Below are positions 1 to 7,264 of a stretch of DNA of 10,779 nucleotides, piece by piece. A program made the position numbers and the translations under genes. The stretch is from Patescibacteria group bacterium (GTDB lineage Bacteria > Patescibacteriota > Kazan-3B-28 > UBA10110): contig DQGN01000012.1 of assembly GCA_003524745.1 (NCBI GenBank), forward strand, positions 31,877-42,655, read 5' to 3'. How positions within the stretch are numbered: position 1 is the first letter of the stretch; every line of letters begins with the position of its first letter. The notes below the pieces were generated by a model that saw only the letters and a list, made by a program, of their open reading frames with translations, was not told where the DNA came from and did no database searches.

Positions 1-2855
1 GCCCAGCCCAAATGAGTTTCCAAAACCTGGCCTAAGTTCATCCGGGAAACAATCCCCAAAGGATTTAAAATAATATCTACCGGCGTCCCATCAGCCATAA
101 ATGGCATATCGGCGGCCGGCATAATCCGAGAAATTACCCCTTTATTACCATGTCGACCGGCCAGCTTATCGCCGACGGAAATTTTACGCATTTGAGCAAT
201 ATAAACATAAATACGTTTAATCACCCCGACTTCTAATTTGTCGCCTTTTTCGCGGTCGAATATTTTTACGGCCACGACTTTACCGTAACCGCCATGGGGT
301 AATTTCAGAGAAGTGTCTTTAACATCTTTTACTTTTTCACCAAAAATTGCGCGCAATAGCCTTTCTTCGGCAGTTAACTCGGTCTCACCCTTAGGGGTAA
401 TTTTACCGACTAAAATATCATTGGCTTTAACCCGCGCACCAATGCGCACTACGCCATCTTCGTCCAAATCAGCCACAGCATCTTCTCCCACATTAGGAAT
501 ATCCCGGGTAGTAATTTCCGGGCCTAATTTGGTTTCCCGCACATCGATTTCTTCTCTTTTAATATGGATGGAGGTAAAGACATCGTCTTTGACTAAACGA
601 TCGGACAAAATAATAGCATCCTCGTAGTTGGCGCCATCCCACGGCATAAAGGCGACTAATAAATTGCGACCCAAGGCTAATTTCCCGTTACGAATGGCGG
701 GGCCATCACAGAGCGCCTGCCCCTTGGTAACTTTTTGGCCTAAAGTTACGATTGGGCTTTGATGTAGTACCGTCTCCGCGTTAGATTTACGGAATTTCGT
801 TAATTTAAAAGTATGTGTTTTATTATCTTTATCGCCAACTAAATCGATTCGATTCGCATCAACATATTTAATCGTTCCCGCGACTGGGGCAGTCGCTACC
901 CAGCCTGATCCTAAGGCCGCTGCGCCTTCCATCCCCGTGCCTACTAAGGGAACTTGGGGTTTGACCAGCGGTACCGCTTGGCGTTGCATGTTAGCCCCCA
1001 TCAAAGCCCGCCTTGCATCATCGTGTTCGATGAAGGGAATAAGGGAGGCTGCAATACTTAAAGTTTGTCGCGGCGACACATCAGCGTAATCCAAATGACC
1101 GACTGAAGCGGTCAAAGGTTCGCCGCCACCGCCTTCTCTGGCAATCACCCGATCCGACAAAATCACGCCGTTATCGTCATGCACAATATTCGGTTGGGCG
1201 ATTAAAGCATGTTCTTCGCTATAAACATCAAAATAATCTATGCGGTCGAGAATGCGAGATTTCACCGGAATAACAGCGATATCCTTATATTTAGCCAAGG
1301 CTTCGGCAGTTTCGGCAGTAATTAATGCGCTGGCAAGAGCTATGACTTTGGTACTGCCTGGCGCCACCATATCCTTAAACGGCATGTAGCCGACAGCGGA
1401 CTTACCGTCATTGGCTACTTCGTGCACAATCTTACGATAAGGCGTCTCGATAAAACCATAGTTGTTAACTTTGGCCAGCGAAGATAAGTACATAACCAAA
1501 CCAATATTCGGACCTTCGGGAGTTTGGATTGGACAAATCCGGCCGTAGTGCGAAGAGTGGACATCACGCACTTCAAAACCAGCCCGCTCATGCGATAAAC
1601 CACCCGGTCCCATCGCCGACATTCTGCGTTTGTTTTCTAATTCGGACAGGGGATTAGTTTGATCCATGAATTGCGACAACTGGGAGCTACCGAAGAATTC
1701 TTGCAAAATAGCGGTAATAGGACGGGCATTGATCAGTTGCGCCGGCGTCACAGTATGAATATCAGAAACGCTCATGCGGTCTTTCACAATCCGCTCTACC
1801 CGCATCATGCCAGTCCGAAATCTATTAAGCACTAATTCTCCGACGGCTTTGACGCGCCGATTCTTTAAGTTATCCACATCATCAGCCGGACCGCCTTCGT
1901 TATTTAATCTAATAATCTCTTTAGTGATAGCGATGAGATCTTCTAAGGTCAAAACGCGAAATTCTTTGGTATTAGGCAGATTTAATTTCAACCGCTTATT
2001 CAATTTATAGCGCCCCACGCTACTTAAGTCATAGCGCCGTAAACTCATGAATACATTGTGGAAAAGATTGCGAGCGTTATCCACAGTCGCCAAGTCACCC
2101 GGGCGCATTTTTTTATAAACTTCTAAAATGGCCTGGTCGCTGGATTTGGCGGGATCGCGGTCGATCGTGGCCTGGATATAATCCATCTTGGGATTAGTAT
2201 TGATGTCCTTAAAGGCCTCTATAAGCTCACTATCGCTGCCTAACCCAAAAGCCCGTAGCAAGGTGGTTAAATAGGTTTTGCGTTTACGGTCGATTTTAAC
2301 CGATAAAATACCCTTATTATTGGTCTCGATTTCCAGCCAAGCTCCGCGCTCGGGGATAATTTTGGCGCCATATTGACCGTAAGTTAACCCTTCATTCCGG
2401 GTGAACAACACCCCGGCTGACCGAATCAACTGGGAAATCACTACCCGTTCGATCCCGTTCACAATAAAAGCGCCAGAGACCGTCATAACCGGGATATCAC
2501 CCAAAAAAACCTCCTGCTCTTTAATTTCACCGGTTTCTTTATTTATGAGTCTTAGTTTGATGCGTAGCGAGGCTTCGTAGGTCAGGTCGGAGCTGCGGGC
2601 AGTTTCCTCGTCTACTTTGGGTTCATCTAAATAGTAGTCGACAAAATGCAGTTCAAGATTTTTGCCAGTTAAATCTTCGATGGGACTAAGTTCTTCGAAC
2701 AAATCTTTTAATCCCTCTTTCAAAAACCAATGATACGAATTAACTTGCAAAGAATTCAGGTCAGGTAAAATCGCCAGGTCTTTGGCTGGGGCATACCACT
2801 TATCAACAAAATAAGAGTTGTCGATTGTAGATAATGGGGATGATTTGGCTAACAT
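1..2855 (-). CDS. rpoB: RNA polymerase beta subunit, N-terminal ~951 codons (3' end outside window)
   Basis: This is the beta subunit of the core RNA polymerase, which forms half of the catalytic cleft and the rifampicin pocket. The reading frame is open from ATG at 2855 to the window edge (951 full codons, ending ...THLGW), so the C-terminal part is missing here only because the window stops. Clear landmarks are the rif region GSSQLSQFMDQ at about residues 388-400, KRRMSAMGPGG after it, QTPEGPNIGL, the acidic pair E745-D746 in NYEDAIILS (equivalent to E. coli E813-D814), and GDKLAGRHGNKG with K897 and K905 near the active site. A weak AAGGG precedes the start. The large lineage-specific inserts of E. 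coli beta are not evident. Residues at several rifampicin contact positions differ from E. coli (see findings). The upstream neighbour is a lipoprotein gene, not rplL. Identity is certain. Confidence 0.98.
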   Translation of the reverse strand, partial: MLAKSSPLSTIDNSYFVDKWYAPAKDLAILPDLNSLQVNSYHWFLKEGLKDLFEELSPIEDLTGKNLELHFVDYYLDEPKVDEETARSSDLTYEASLRIKLRLINKETGEIKEQEVFLGDIPVMTVSGAFIVNGIERVVISQLIRSAGVLFTRNEGLTYGQYGAKIIPERGAWLEIETNNKGILSVKIDRKRKTYLTTLLRAFGLGSDSELIEAFKDINTNPKMDYIQATIDRDPAKSSDQAILEVYKKMRPGDLATVDNARNLFHNVFMSLRRYDLSSVGRYKLNKRLKLNLPNTKEFRVLTLEDLIAITKEIIRLNNEGGPADDVDNLKNRRVKAVGELVLNRFRTGMMRVERIVKDRMSVSDIHTVTPAQLINARPITAILQEFFGSSQLSQFMDQTNPLSELENKRRMSAMGPGGLSHERAGFEVRDVHSSHYGRICPIQTPEGPNIGLVMYLSSLAKVNNYGFIETPYRKIVHEVANDGKSAVGYMPFKDMVAPGSTKVIALASALITAETAEALAKYKDIAVIPVKSRILDRIDYFDVYSEEHALIAQPNIVHDDNGVILSDRVIAREGGGGEPLTASVGHLDYADVSPRQTLSIAASLIPFIEHDDARRALMGANMQRQAVPLVKPQVPLVGTGMEGAAALGSGWVATAPVAGTIKYVDANRIDLVGDKDNKTHTFKLTKFRKSNAETVLHQSPIVTLGQKVTKGQALCDGPAIRNGKLALGRNLLVAFMPWDGANYEDAIILSDRLVKDDVFTSIHIKREEIDVRETKLGPEITTRDIPNVGEDAVADLDEDGVVRIGARVKANDILVGKITPKGETELTAEERLLRAIFGEKVKDVKDTSLKLPHGGYGKVVAVKIFDREKGDKLEVGVIKRIYVYIAQMRKISVGDKLAGRHGNKGVISRIMPAADMPFMADGTPVDIILNPLGIVSRMNLGQVLETHLGW

Positions 2856-2929
2856 AAAAATTGCCCTTTTGATTGTATTTACCAAAAAGTTAGAGTGAGA
2901 GCCTTAGTTTAAAATTTTGCCATAATCCC

Positions 2930-2958
2930 AAATTAACAACTCTATTGGGATTTGTCAA
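2930..2958 (-). promoter_or_regulatory. Candidate rpoB promoter overlapped by an inverted repeat
   Basis: On the minus strand a perfect -35 TTGACA (2958-2953) is followed after 17 bases by TAATTT (2935-2930), a poor -10. This predicts a leader of roughly 70 bases before the rpoB ATG at 2855. An 8-bp perfect inverted repeat, AATCCCAA (2924-2931) and TTGGGATT (2945-2952), spans the spacer and -10, so it could be an operator or a leader hairpin. No terminator separates this point from the upstream lipoprotein gene, so read-through from the envelope operon is also likely. Confidence 0.4.
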
Positions 2959-3032
2959 CAATTTGTCGCTTCAGTTGCCCAGAAAGAACAATTTTCTCCT
3001 GTAAGATTGGGATAACTTTATTGGTTATCTCC

Positions 3033-3854
3033 TTAATTCACCTGGAAATTTTTGGTGGCAACGAGCGTATTATCCACAAATAAACTAAAGGTATAATTGC
3101 CCTTCACCCAAACGGTTTTCCCGGATTGGGCTAAATTAAGCACAAAAGAAATGTATTCGCTCCCAGTCGCGCTGGTAGCAAACTCGTTGATAACTTCTCC
3201 GGTTTCGAGCAGAGTCCATTTGGCTTCCAGGGGAGTTCGGGCCGGCGCCTTGTTCGTCAGCACCACGGCATAGATATTGGTATCAGTTTTGGCAAAAATA
3301 GTCGTTGGCGAGACAATCTGATGATTACTATTTATCCCCTTGCCCAACCAAATACTCTTGATCATAGCTTTTTTGTTGGCAGTATCTAACTCGTTTTCAG
3401 TAGCCACGGTAAAACCGATCTTTTTTACTGCTTTGCGATTTAATTCGGCCGAGACCTCGTAGTCCCCATTTGGCCAATTTAGATCAGTTAAGGCGATCAA
3501 GGAGGCCAACCAGCTGGTGGCTGGCCCAGGTCCACCCACAAAATCATAGGGCCGATCCTGCGCTCGCCTACCTGTAAAAGTTTCGGTGGCAATAATTTTG
3601 TCTTGGGCAAGATAGCGCCAAACTACCTGAACGCTGTCCCCTCTTTTGGCATTAATTAATTCGATGGCAGTATAGATCTTGGGCGAGGTATCTAATATCA
3701 CCGGTAGATTACCCACCGGCGTATTATCATTATTAATAGCCGTGGTTACCAACATATCGCCAAAAGTAACCACCGAGGCGGTTTTATCGCCACAACTGGC
3801 CGCACCTAAAACTACTAAGAGTAGGGTCAGAAAAATTATTTTTTTGAAATTCAT
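3033..3854 (-). CDS. Predicted lipoprotein with two tandem beta-sandwich-like domains
   Basis: I do not recognise this 273-aa protein as a named family. It begins MNFKK, then a hydrophobic stretch to residue 20 and Cys21 in GAASC, a slightly atypical lipobox with Ala at -3. A signal peptidase II substrate is therefore likely. The rest looks beta-rich and internally duplicated. Residues about 59-150 (IY..., central W79, GDYEV, ending IGFTV) and about 193-272 (IY..., central W213, GNYTF, ending KNFQV) share the same spacing of hallmark residues, suggesting two Ig-like or similar beta-sandwich domains. The start is supported by GGGGGA six bases upstream. It begins only 15 bases after the htpX-like stop, so it is very probably cotranscribed with htpX and lemA. 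It may work with the membrane protease at the cell surface. The function is unknown. Confidence 0.85.
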   Translation of the reverse strand: MNFKKIIFLTLLLVVLGAASCGDKTASVVTFGDMLVTTAINNDNTPVGNLPVILDTSPKIYTAIELINAKRGDSVQVVWRYLAQDKIIATETFTGRRAQDRPYDFVGGPGPATSWLASLIALTDLNWPNGDYEVSAELNRKAVKKIGFTVATENELDTANKKAMIKSIWLGKGINSNHQIVSPTTIFAKTDTNIYAVVLTNKAPARTPLEAKWTLLETGEVINEFATSATGSEYISFVLNLAQSGKTVWVKGNYTFSLFVDNTLVATKNFQVN

Positions 3855-3869
3855 GATTTCCCCCGGAGT

Positions 3870-4787
3870 TTACAAATTCATACTTCTTAACGCAGCAATC
3901 CTTTTAGCGAGAGGCGGATGCGTTGATAACGCCTCTTCTATTATTGTACCGGTTTTTTTGAAAGGATTCACGATATACAAGCCAGCCGTCGCCCGATTGG
4001 CCAATCTTAATTGATGACGATCGGCGGTTAGTTTTTCCAAAGCTTCTGCTAAGCCTTCGGGGTAGCGAGTGAGTAGGGCACCAGAAGCATCAGCCAAGTA
4101 TTCCCGTTGACGCGAAATGGCCAAATAAATCAGTCTGGCGAAAATGGGAGCTAAGATCAAAAAAATAACTGCAATAATAGCCAGCGCGCCATTATTTTGC
4201 TGGTTATCGTCCCGCTGACCAAAACTTGCCTTGGCGCCTCTGGGGCTTATACCCATACTGGCGCGCCCCATCCAATCGGCAATTAAAACTATCACTCCCA
4301 GAAGAGTCACGACCACAGTAGACAACAAAATATCGTAATTTTTTACATGAGCGAGTTCGTGGGCAATCACTCCTTCTAATTCGACCTTGGTCAACTTCTC
4401 AACTATACCGGTAGTTAAAGCGATGCTGGCATGCTGGGGGTCGCGGCCGACCGCAAACGCATTCGGCGCTGGATCTGTAATAAGAAAGATTTTGGGCAAG
4501 GGGAGACCGGCAGTAAGACAGAGATTTTCAACTAAGTGAACGATCTGAGTTTCCTTTAATGCCACATCATAGCGTACCTCTCTCGCGCCAGACAGAGCTA
4601 AAATGGCTTTATCTCCGGCAAAGTAACTCCACCAACTCATGCCCACGCTCACCAAAACTGCCCAGAATAGAATGCTCGGGGTATCCCAATAAATTGATGC
4701 CGCATAACCGACTCCAATCAACACCAACAAAAAGATGAGAATAAGCCAAAAAGTTTTTTGGCGGTTAGCCGTAATTTGCTTATACAT
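3870..4787 (-). CDS. htpX: HtpX-like M48 family zinc metalloprotease
   Basis: This is a membrane-embedded zinc endopeptidase of the M48 family, known in E. coli as HtpX, which takes part in quality control of membrane proteins. The 305-aa length is typical. Visible features are two N-terminal membrane segments (about 13-31 and 36-55), the catalytic HEXXH motif as H143-E-L-A-H147, two further hydrophobic segments (about 153-171 and 200-222), and the third zinc ligand candidate E229 in SRQREYLADASG. The C-terminal ALSTHPPLAKRIAAL stretch is also characteristic of M48B enzymes. The start at ATG 4787 has no evident Shine-Dalgarno site. It follows lemA by 123 bases, and lemA-htpX adjacency is common in bacteria. 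Family assignment is secure. Orthology to E. coli HtpX in substrate range is inferred. Confidence 0.95.
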   Translation of the reverse strand: MYKQITANRQKTFWLILIFLLVLIGVGYAASIYWDTPSILFWAVLVSVGMSWWSYFAGDKAILALSGAREVRYDVALKETQIVHLVENLCLTAGLPLPKIFLITDPAPNAFAVGRDPQHASIALTTGIVEKLTKVELEGVIAHELAHVKNYDILLSTVVVTLLGVIVLIADWMGRASMGISPRGAKASFGQRDDNQQNNGALAIIAVIFLILAPIFARLIYLAISRQREYLADASGALLTRYPEGLAEALEKLTADRHQLRLANRATAGLYIVNPFKKTGTIIEEALSTHPPLAKRIAALRSMNL

Positions 4788-4823
4788 ATTAGTCAGTCAA
4801 TAACAACTTGGTTATTAAATACT

Positions 4824-4845
4824 GTTCGAGACATTTGTCGAGAAC
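4824..4845. repeat. Imperfect 22-base palindrome between lemA and htpX
   Basis: GTTC and GACA (4824-4833) pair with TGTC and GAAC (4836-4845) around a TT centre, with a GA/GA internal mismatch between the two stems. It sits in the 123-base spacer upstream of htpX. It could be an RNA hairpin that modulates htpX translation or an operator. No promoter elements beside it are convincing. Confidence 0.3.
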
Positions 4846-4910
4846 TATGAAATTTTTTAGCTCTCACCCGCATTCGCAGGGCAAGAACAGTAAATAAGAA
4901 TAGTGACCGA

Positions 4911-5483
4911 TTAATTTGTGAAGTCTGCTTTCGGATTTTCGCGCTCTTTGGGAGCCGCTTCCAAATCAAAGAATTCAGCTTTTTTGAATCCTAACATACC
5001 GGCTACAGTATTGGCAGGAAAAACTTCTTGGCGGGTATTGAAATCTTTGACATTAGTATTGTAAAAACGCCGTGCCGACATAATTTTGTTCTCGGTATCA
5101 GATAATTCTTCTTGCAAAGCTAAAAAGTTTTCGTTCGCCCGCAATTGGGGATAGTTTTCAGCTACCGCGAACAAACTTTTCAAAGTTTCGCTTAAAGCAT
5201 TTTCCTTTTTAGCTTTTTCGGCCACATCTTTGGCGGGGACTCCCATCGCGGCCGTGCGCGCTTCTGTCACTTTAGTAAATAATTCCCGCTCATGCTCCGC
5301 ATAACCCTTGACCGTGTTGATTAAATTAGGGATGAGATCGTAGCGCCGTTTTAACTGCACATCAATGTCGCTGAAGGCTTCGGCCACCCGATTTTTTAAG
5401 ACGATCAGACCATTAAAAATACCGATGAGCCACAATACAACTGCAGCCACAATAATTAACAGGATCCATAAAAGAGTATTCAT
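4911..5483 (-). CDS. lemA: LemA family membrane protein
   Basis: This 190-aa protein matches the LemA family in layout and sequence. It has one N-terminal membrane segment (about residues 4-28), then LKNRVAEAFSDIDVQLKRRYDLIPNL, the family's hallmark region, followed by a long helical bundle with YAEHERELF, AVAENYPQLRANENF, ARRFYNTNVKDFN and a final MLGFKKAEFF motif. The usual topology is a short N-terminal tail with the helical domain on the other side of the membrane. The biochemical role of LemA proteins is not established, though they are often encoded next to M48 proteases, as here. An AAGG lies eight bases before ATG 5483. The gene starts 42 bases after the DUF218 gene stop, so it is probably in the same operon. 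Confidence 0.95.
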   Translation of the reverse strand: MNTLLWILLIIVAAVVLWLIGIFNGLIVLKNRVAEAFSDIDVQLKRRYDLIPNLINTVKGYAEHERELFTKVTEARTAAMGVPAKDVAEKAKKENALSETLKSLFAVAENYPQLRANENFLALQEELSDTENKIMSARRFYNTNVKDFNTRQEVFPANTVAGMLGFKKAEFFDLEAAPKERENPKADFTN

Positions 5484-5525
5484 ATATTTAACCTTAAAGG
5501 ATATTCTACCAAGACTTATTATATC

Positions 5526-6122
5526 TTATTTTAACTTATCCAAGGGCATCGCCCAGGTATAGATAGTTTTCTGGATTTCGGTCCAGGTGAGCTCTCTGGC
5601 CCACTCATCCCACCACCAGCCTTTCTTGCGCCAAATAGAATCAGTAGAGGAGTGATTGATAATTTTGACTGGAAGGCCGGAGAGAGCCTTAGCAAAAGCT
5701 AAACTGGCTCTTCTTTGGTGGTAAGGAGAGGTGACTAAAATGACTTTGACAAATTTATTTTCTTTAATAATATTGCGCACAAAAGTCGCATTACTGGCAG
5801 TCGTAGTAGCCGACTCTTCAATAAAAATTTTATCTTTCGGCACGCCCTCGGCGATGGCAATATTTTTCATCATGAGAGCATTCGATGGCCCCTCGTCTCT
5901 GGCTGCCCCCGACATAATTAGAAGAGGCGCCCAACTATCTTGGTACAATTTCACCGCCTCCGCCACGCGTTGGCGAGTTTCCCCGCCAGAGATCGCAATA
6001 ATGGCGTCGGCTTTTTCCAGCTCATTTTGGGGCGACAAGAAAAACCCGGCACTAATAATACCGCTAATGGCTACGGCCACTACCAGAATTGGGAAACCGA
6101 TTAACCAAAATAGCCACTTCAT
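5526..6122 (-). CDS. YdcF/SanA/ElyC-type DUF218 membrane-anchored protein
   Basis: A 198-aa protein of the DUF218 (YdcF/SanA/ElyC) family. It has one N-terminal membrane anchor (about residues 4-29), then the conserved blocks ADAIIAISGGETRQRVAEA, IMSGAARDEGPSNA, IFIEESATTTASNA with E103 and the following polar run, and VTSPYHQRRA. The domain is a Rossmann-like alpha/beta fold. Relatives in E. coli influence envelope permeability and peptidoglycan or lipid carrier metabolism, but a defined reaction is not assured. The C-terminus is Trp-rich (KKGWWWDEWARELTW). The ATG at 6122 overlaps the TGA of the upstream gene as ATGA, a classic translational coupling arrangement. An envelope-associated role is inferred from family and operon. 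Confidence 0.9.
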   Translation of the reverse strand: MKWLFWLIGFPILVVAVAISGIISAGFFLSPQNELEKADAIIAISGGETRQRVAEAVKLYQDSWAPLLIMSGAARDEGPSNALMMKNIAIAEGVPKDKIFIEESATTTASNATFVRNIIKENKFVKVILVTSPYHQRRASLAFAKALSGLPVKIINHSSTDSIWRKKGWWWDEWARELTWTEIQKTIYTWAMPLDKLK

Positions 6123-6397
6123 TCTGCCGCGTTCGGTAAATCAGAATTATTAACGGGGGAGTTGTTGGTAACTTCGGTATTGTCAGTAGTGTTCAGGGTT
6201 TCTTCGTTATTAGTCGCTTGGTCAGAAATATCGATCTTGGGCATAAAAACTGCAGCGATTAACCCCCGGAAAGCGAAGATCAAAAAAATCGCGCTGAAAA
6301 ACAACGACCACAAAATTAGAAAAGCAAACGGATCTTCCTGATACTTTTGCTTCATCCGATATTTATAGCGCCGACTTAATTTCTCGTATTTCCTCAT
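6119..6397 (-). CDS. Small single-pass membrane protein, function unknown
   Basis: Not recognised. I place the start at ATG 6397 (92 aa) because GGGG lies nine bases upstream. An in-frame ATG ten codons earlier (6427) falls inside a GC-rich hairpin and has no ribosome site. The protein has a highly basic N-terminus (MRKYEKLSRRYKYRMKQKY), one membrane segment (about residues 24-45), and an acidic, Asn/Thr-rich low-complexity tail. This charge pattern predicts a cytoplasmic N-terminus and an external tail. Its TGA overlaps the ATG of the DUF218 gene, so the two are translationally coupled. It is the first gene of the envelope operon leading to rpoB. The function is unknown. Confidence 0.75.
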   Translation of the reverse strand: MRKYEKLSRRYKYRMKQKYQEDPFAFLILWSLFFSAIFLIFAFRGLIAAVFMPKIDISDQATNNEETLNTTDNTEVTNNSPVNNSDLPNAAE

Positions 6398-6406
6398 AAA
6401 TATATT

Positions 6407-6448
6407 CCCCGAGCGCAACCCCGACATGCGCGGGGTGAAGTCGAGGGG
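6407..6448 (-). promoter_or_regulatory. Leader hairpins that could mask the ribosome site
   Basis: A 6-bp perfect stem ACCCCG (6418-6423) with CGGGGT (6431-6436) and a 7-base loop lies inside a second possible pairing of the C4 run at 6407-6410 with the G4 run at 6445-6448. On the minus-strand transcript the 6410-6407 run reads GGGG, the apparent ribosome site of the 92-aa gene. The leader could therefore fold so that this site is paired. This is inference from sequence complementarity only. Confidence 0.35.
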
Positions 6449-6472
6449 CTACATTAACTCATGCTTATCCGT

Positions 6473-6600
6473 CATTCTGGCAAACGAAGTGCGTCCAGAA
6501 TCTTATAGATTCATTATATATTATACGATCCTGGACGATGCCAGAACAATGATGCAAGGAATACCATTATACGATCCTGGACGAGGCCAGGATAACAATG
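6473..6600. repeat. Cluster of three REP-like palindromic units
   Basis: Three related hairpin units lie in about 130 bases. Unit 1 pairs TTCTGG (6475-6480) with CCAGAA (6495-6500). Unit 2 (6520-6551) contains TCCTGG...CCAGAA with one mismatch. Unit 3 pairs ATCCTGG (6574-6580) with CCAGGAT (6587-6593) perfectly. Units 2 and 3 share 19 identical bases (starting 6520 and 6566). Unit 1 is roughly the inverse complement of units 2 and 3. The base changes between units 1 and 3 are compensatory, which favours an RNA- or DNA-level hairpin. There is no coding frame of note here. Confidence 0.6.
6520..6549 (-). promoter_or_regulatory. Candidate promoter of the envelope operon
   Basis: On the minus strand TTGTTC (6549-6544) and a perfect -10 TATAAT (6525-6520) are separated by 18 bases, predicting a start near 6513 and a leader of about 115 bases for the gene at 6397. 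The -35 is weak. The TATAAT is part of a repeated hairpin unit and occurs again in the second copy (6571-6566). Confidence 0.35.
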
Positions 6601-6639
6601 CAATGAATACATTGTTAATTATACAACATCTCTAATACG

Positions 6640-6663
6640 AAAAATCCGCCCTTGAAAGGGCGG
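6640..6663 (-). terminator. Rho-independent terminator, minus strand
   Basis: Perfect 8-bp stem CCGCCCTT/AAGGGCGG (6646-6663) with a 2-base apex (realistically a slightly shorter stem and larger loop). On the minus strand it is followed by ATTTTT (6645-6640). It would stop any transcript that escapes the terminator at 6840-6888. Confidence 0.65.
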
Positions 6664-6680
6664 GGTGAAGGAATGAGCGG

Positions 6681-6881
6681 TCATAAGATGCTCATCGCAT
6701 AATATCTGATGAGATCCTCTGCAACCGGTTTGGAATATTGCAGTACTTTCCCGAGCCAGCGATGAAAAGAAGTTTTAGGATAAAGGGGATTTATCCGCAA
6801 GCTTCTGCCTGCCAATTTTGGGGTACCCGCCATTTTGAAAAAAGAGAAGGTGCGTGGAAATCCTTCCTTCTTATTTTCCAC
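6681..6881 (-). CDS. Doubtful small ORF between two terminators
   Basis: An open frame of 66 codons begins inside the right arm of the terminator at 6840-6888. An internal ATG at 6833 would give 50 aa. Neither has a ribosome site. The C-terminal half (FHRWLGKVLQYSKPVAEDLIRYY, here split for length: FHRWLGKVLQYSK then PVAEDLIRYY) looks moderately protein-like and helical, so a decayed or fragmentary gene is possible. There is no recognised family and I lean against it being expressed. Confidence 0.2.
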   Translation of the reverse strand: MENKKEGFPRTFSFFKMAGTPKLAGRSLRINPLYPKTSFHRWLGKVLQYSKPVAEDLIRYYAMSIL

Positions 6882-6888
6882 GCACCTT
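6840..6888 (-). terminator. Rho-independent terminator after the 99-aa gene
   Basis: A 14-bp perfect stem, AAGGTGCGTGGAAA (6847-6860) with its complement (6875-6888) and a 14-base loop, is followed on the minus strand by CTCTTTTTT. It begins 20 bases after the stop codon at 6908, exactly where a terminator for that gene should be. Confidence 0.85.
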
Positions 6889-6907
6889 TACGAGAACTCC
6901 TTCATTC

Positions 6908-7207
6908 TCATCGTTCCGATGATGCTAACACCAACAATCCATTGGTGTCGTCCAATTGGATCACGGCACCAGCTTCACGAGAATACAGCCAGAATGGACG
7001 ACCATTAGCGATCGTTTTATTCATGGCCATCTTTTTGTCATCGGGACTTAAAGTGTCTACATCGATAACGCAATAATGCGTCTCGATCAGCTCTGCAAGT
7101 AGCTCCGGTGTTTCAGGAAATCGCTTGAACTCGACACGAGCGACAAATTCCTCCGGTAATACTGCGGGAATATCTTTTTTCCCTAATAGAAGAATGGGAG
7201 TAAGCAT
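6908..7207 (-). CDS. Small alpha/beta protein, function unknown
   Basis: Not recognised. The product is 99 aa from ATG 7207 or 101 aa from an in-frame GTG at 7213. I prefer the ATG because GGGG lies five bases before it, the same spacing class seen at other genes here. The predicted pattern alternates strands and helices: TPILLLGKKD, VEFKRFP, TPELLAELIETH, YCVIDVD, KKMAMNKTIANG, RPFWLYS, AVIQLDD, LLVLAS. This resembles a small flavodoxin- or receiver-like fold, and the Asp residues in CVIDVD sit where a receiver phosphoacceptor would be. However, it is shorter than a normal receiver (about 120 aa) and lacks an obvious acidic pair and lysine signature. It is monocistronic, with its own terminator and a possible operator-promoter upstream. 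Confidence 0.65.
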   Translation of the reverse strand: MLTPILLLGKKDIPAVLPEEFVARVEFKRFPETPELLAELIETHYCVIDVDTLSPDDKKMAMNKTIANGRPFWLYSREAGAVIQLDDTNGLLVLASSER

Positions 7208-7264
7208 ATCCACCCCGATTAAAAAAAGTAGGGTAGCCGACGCCTCAAACTGGCCGCGGCCGTC

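Noticed and set aside
2971..3035. Two good Shine-Dalgarno-like sequences (AAGGAGAT and ACAGGAG) after the lipoprotein stop
   Set aside because: The first has no start codon within range. The second leads from TTG only to a six-residue frame (MFFLGN) ending at 2971, too little to support a gene.
6426..6635. 69-codon plus-strand ORF
   Set aside because: It is a translation of the REP-like hairpin cluster, with no ribosome site and no domain.
6738..7076. 112-codon plus-strand ORF
   Set aside because: It runs antisense through the terminator hairpin and most of the 99-aa gene, whose start, fold pattern and terminator are coherent. The plus frame has no such support.
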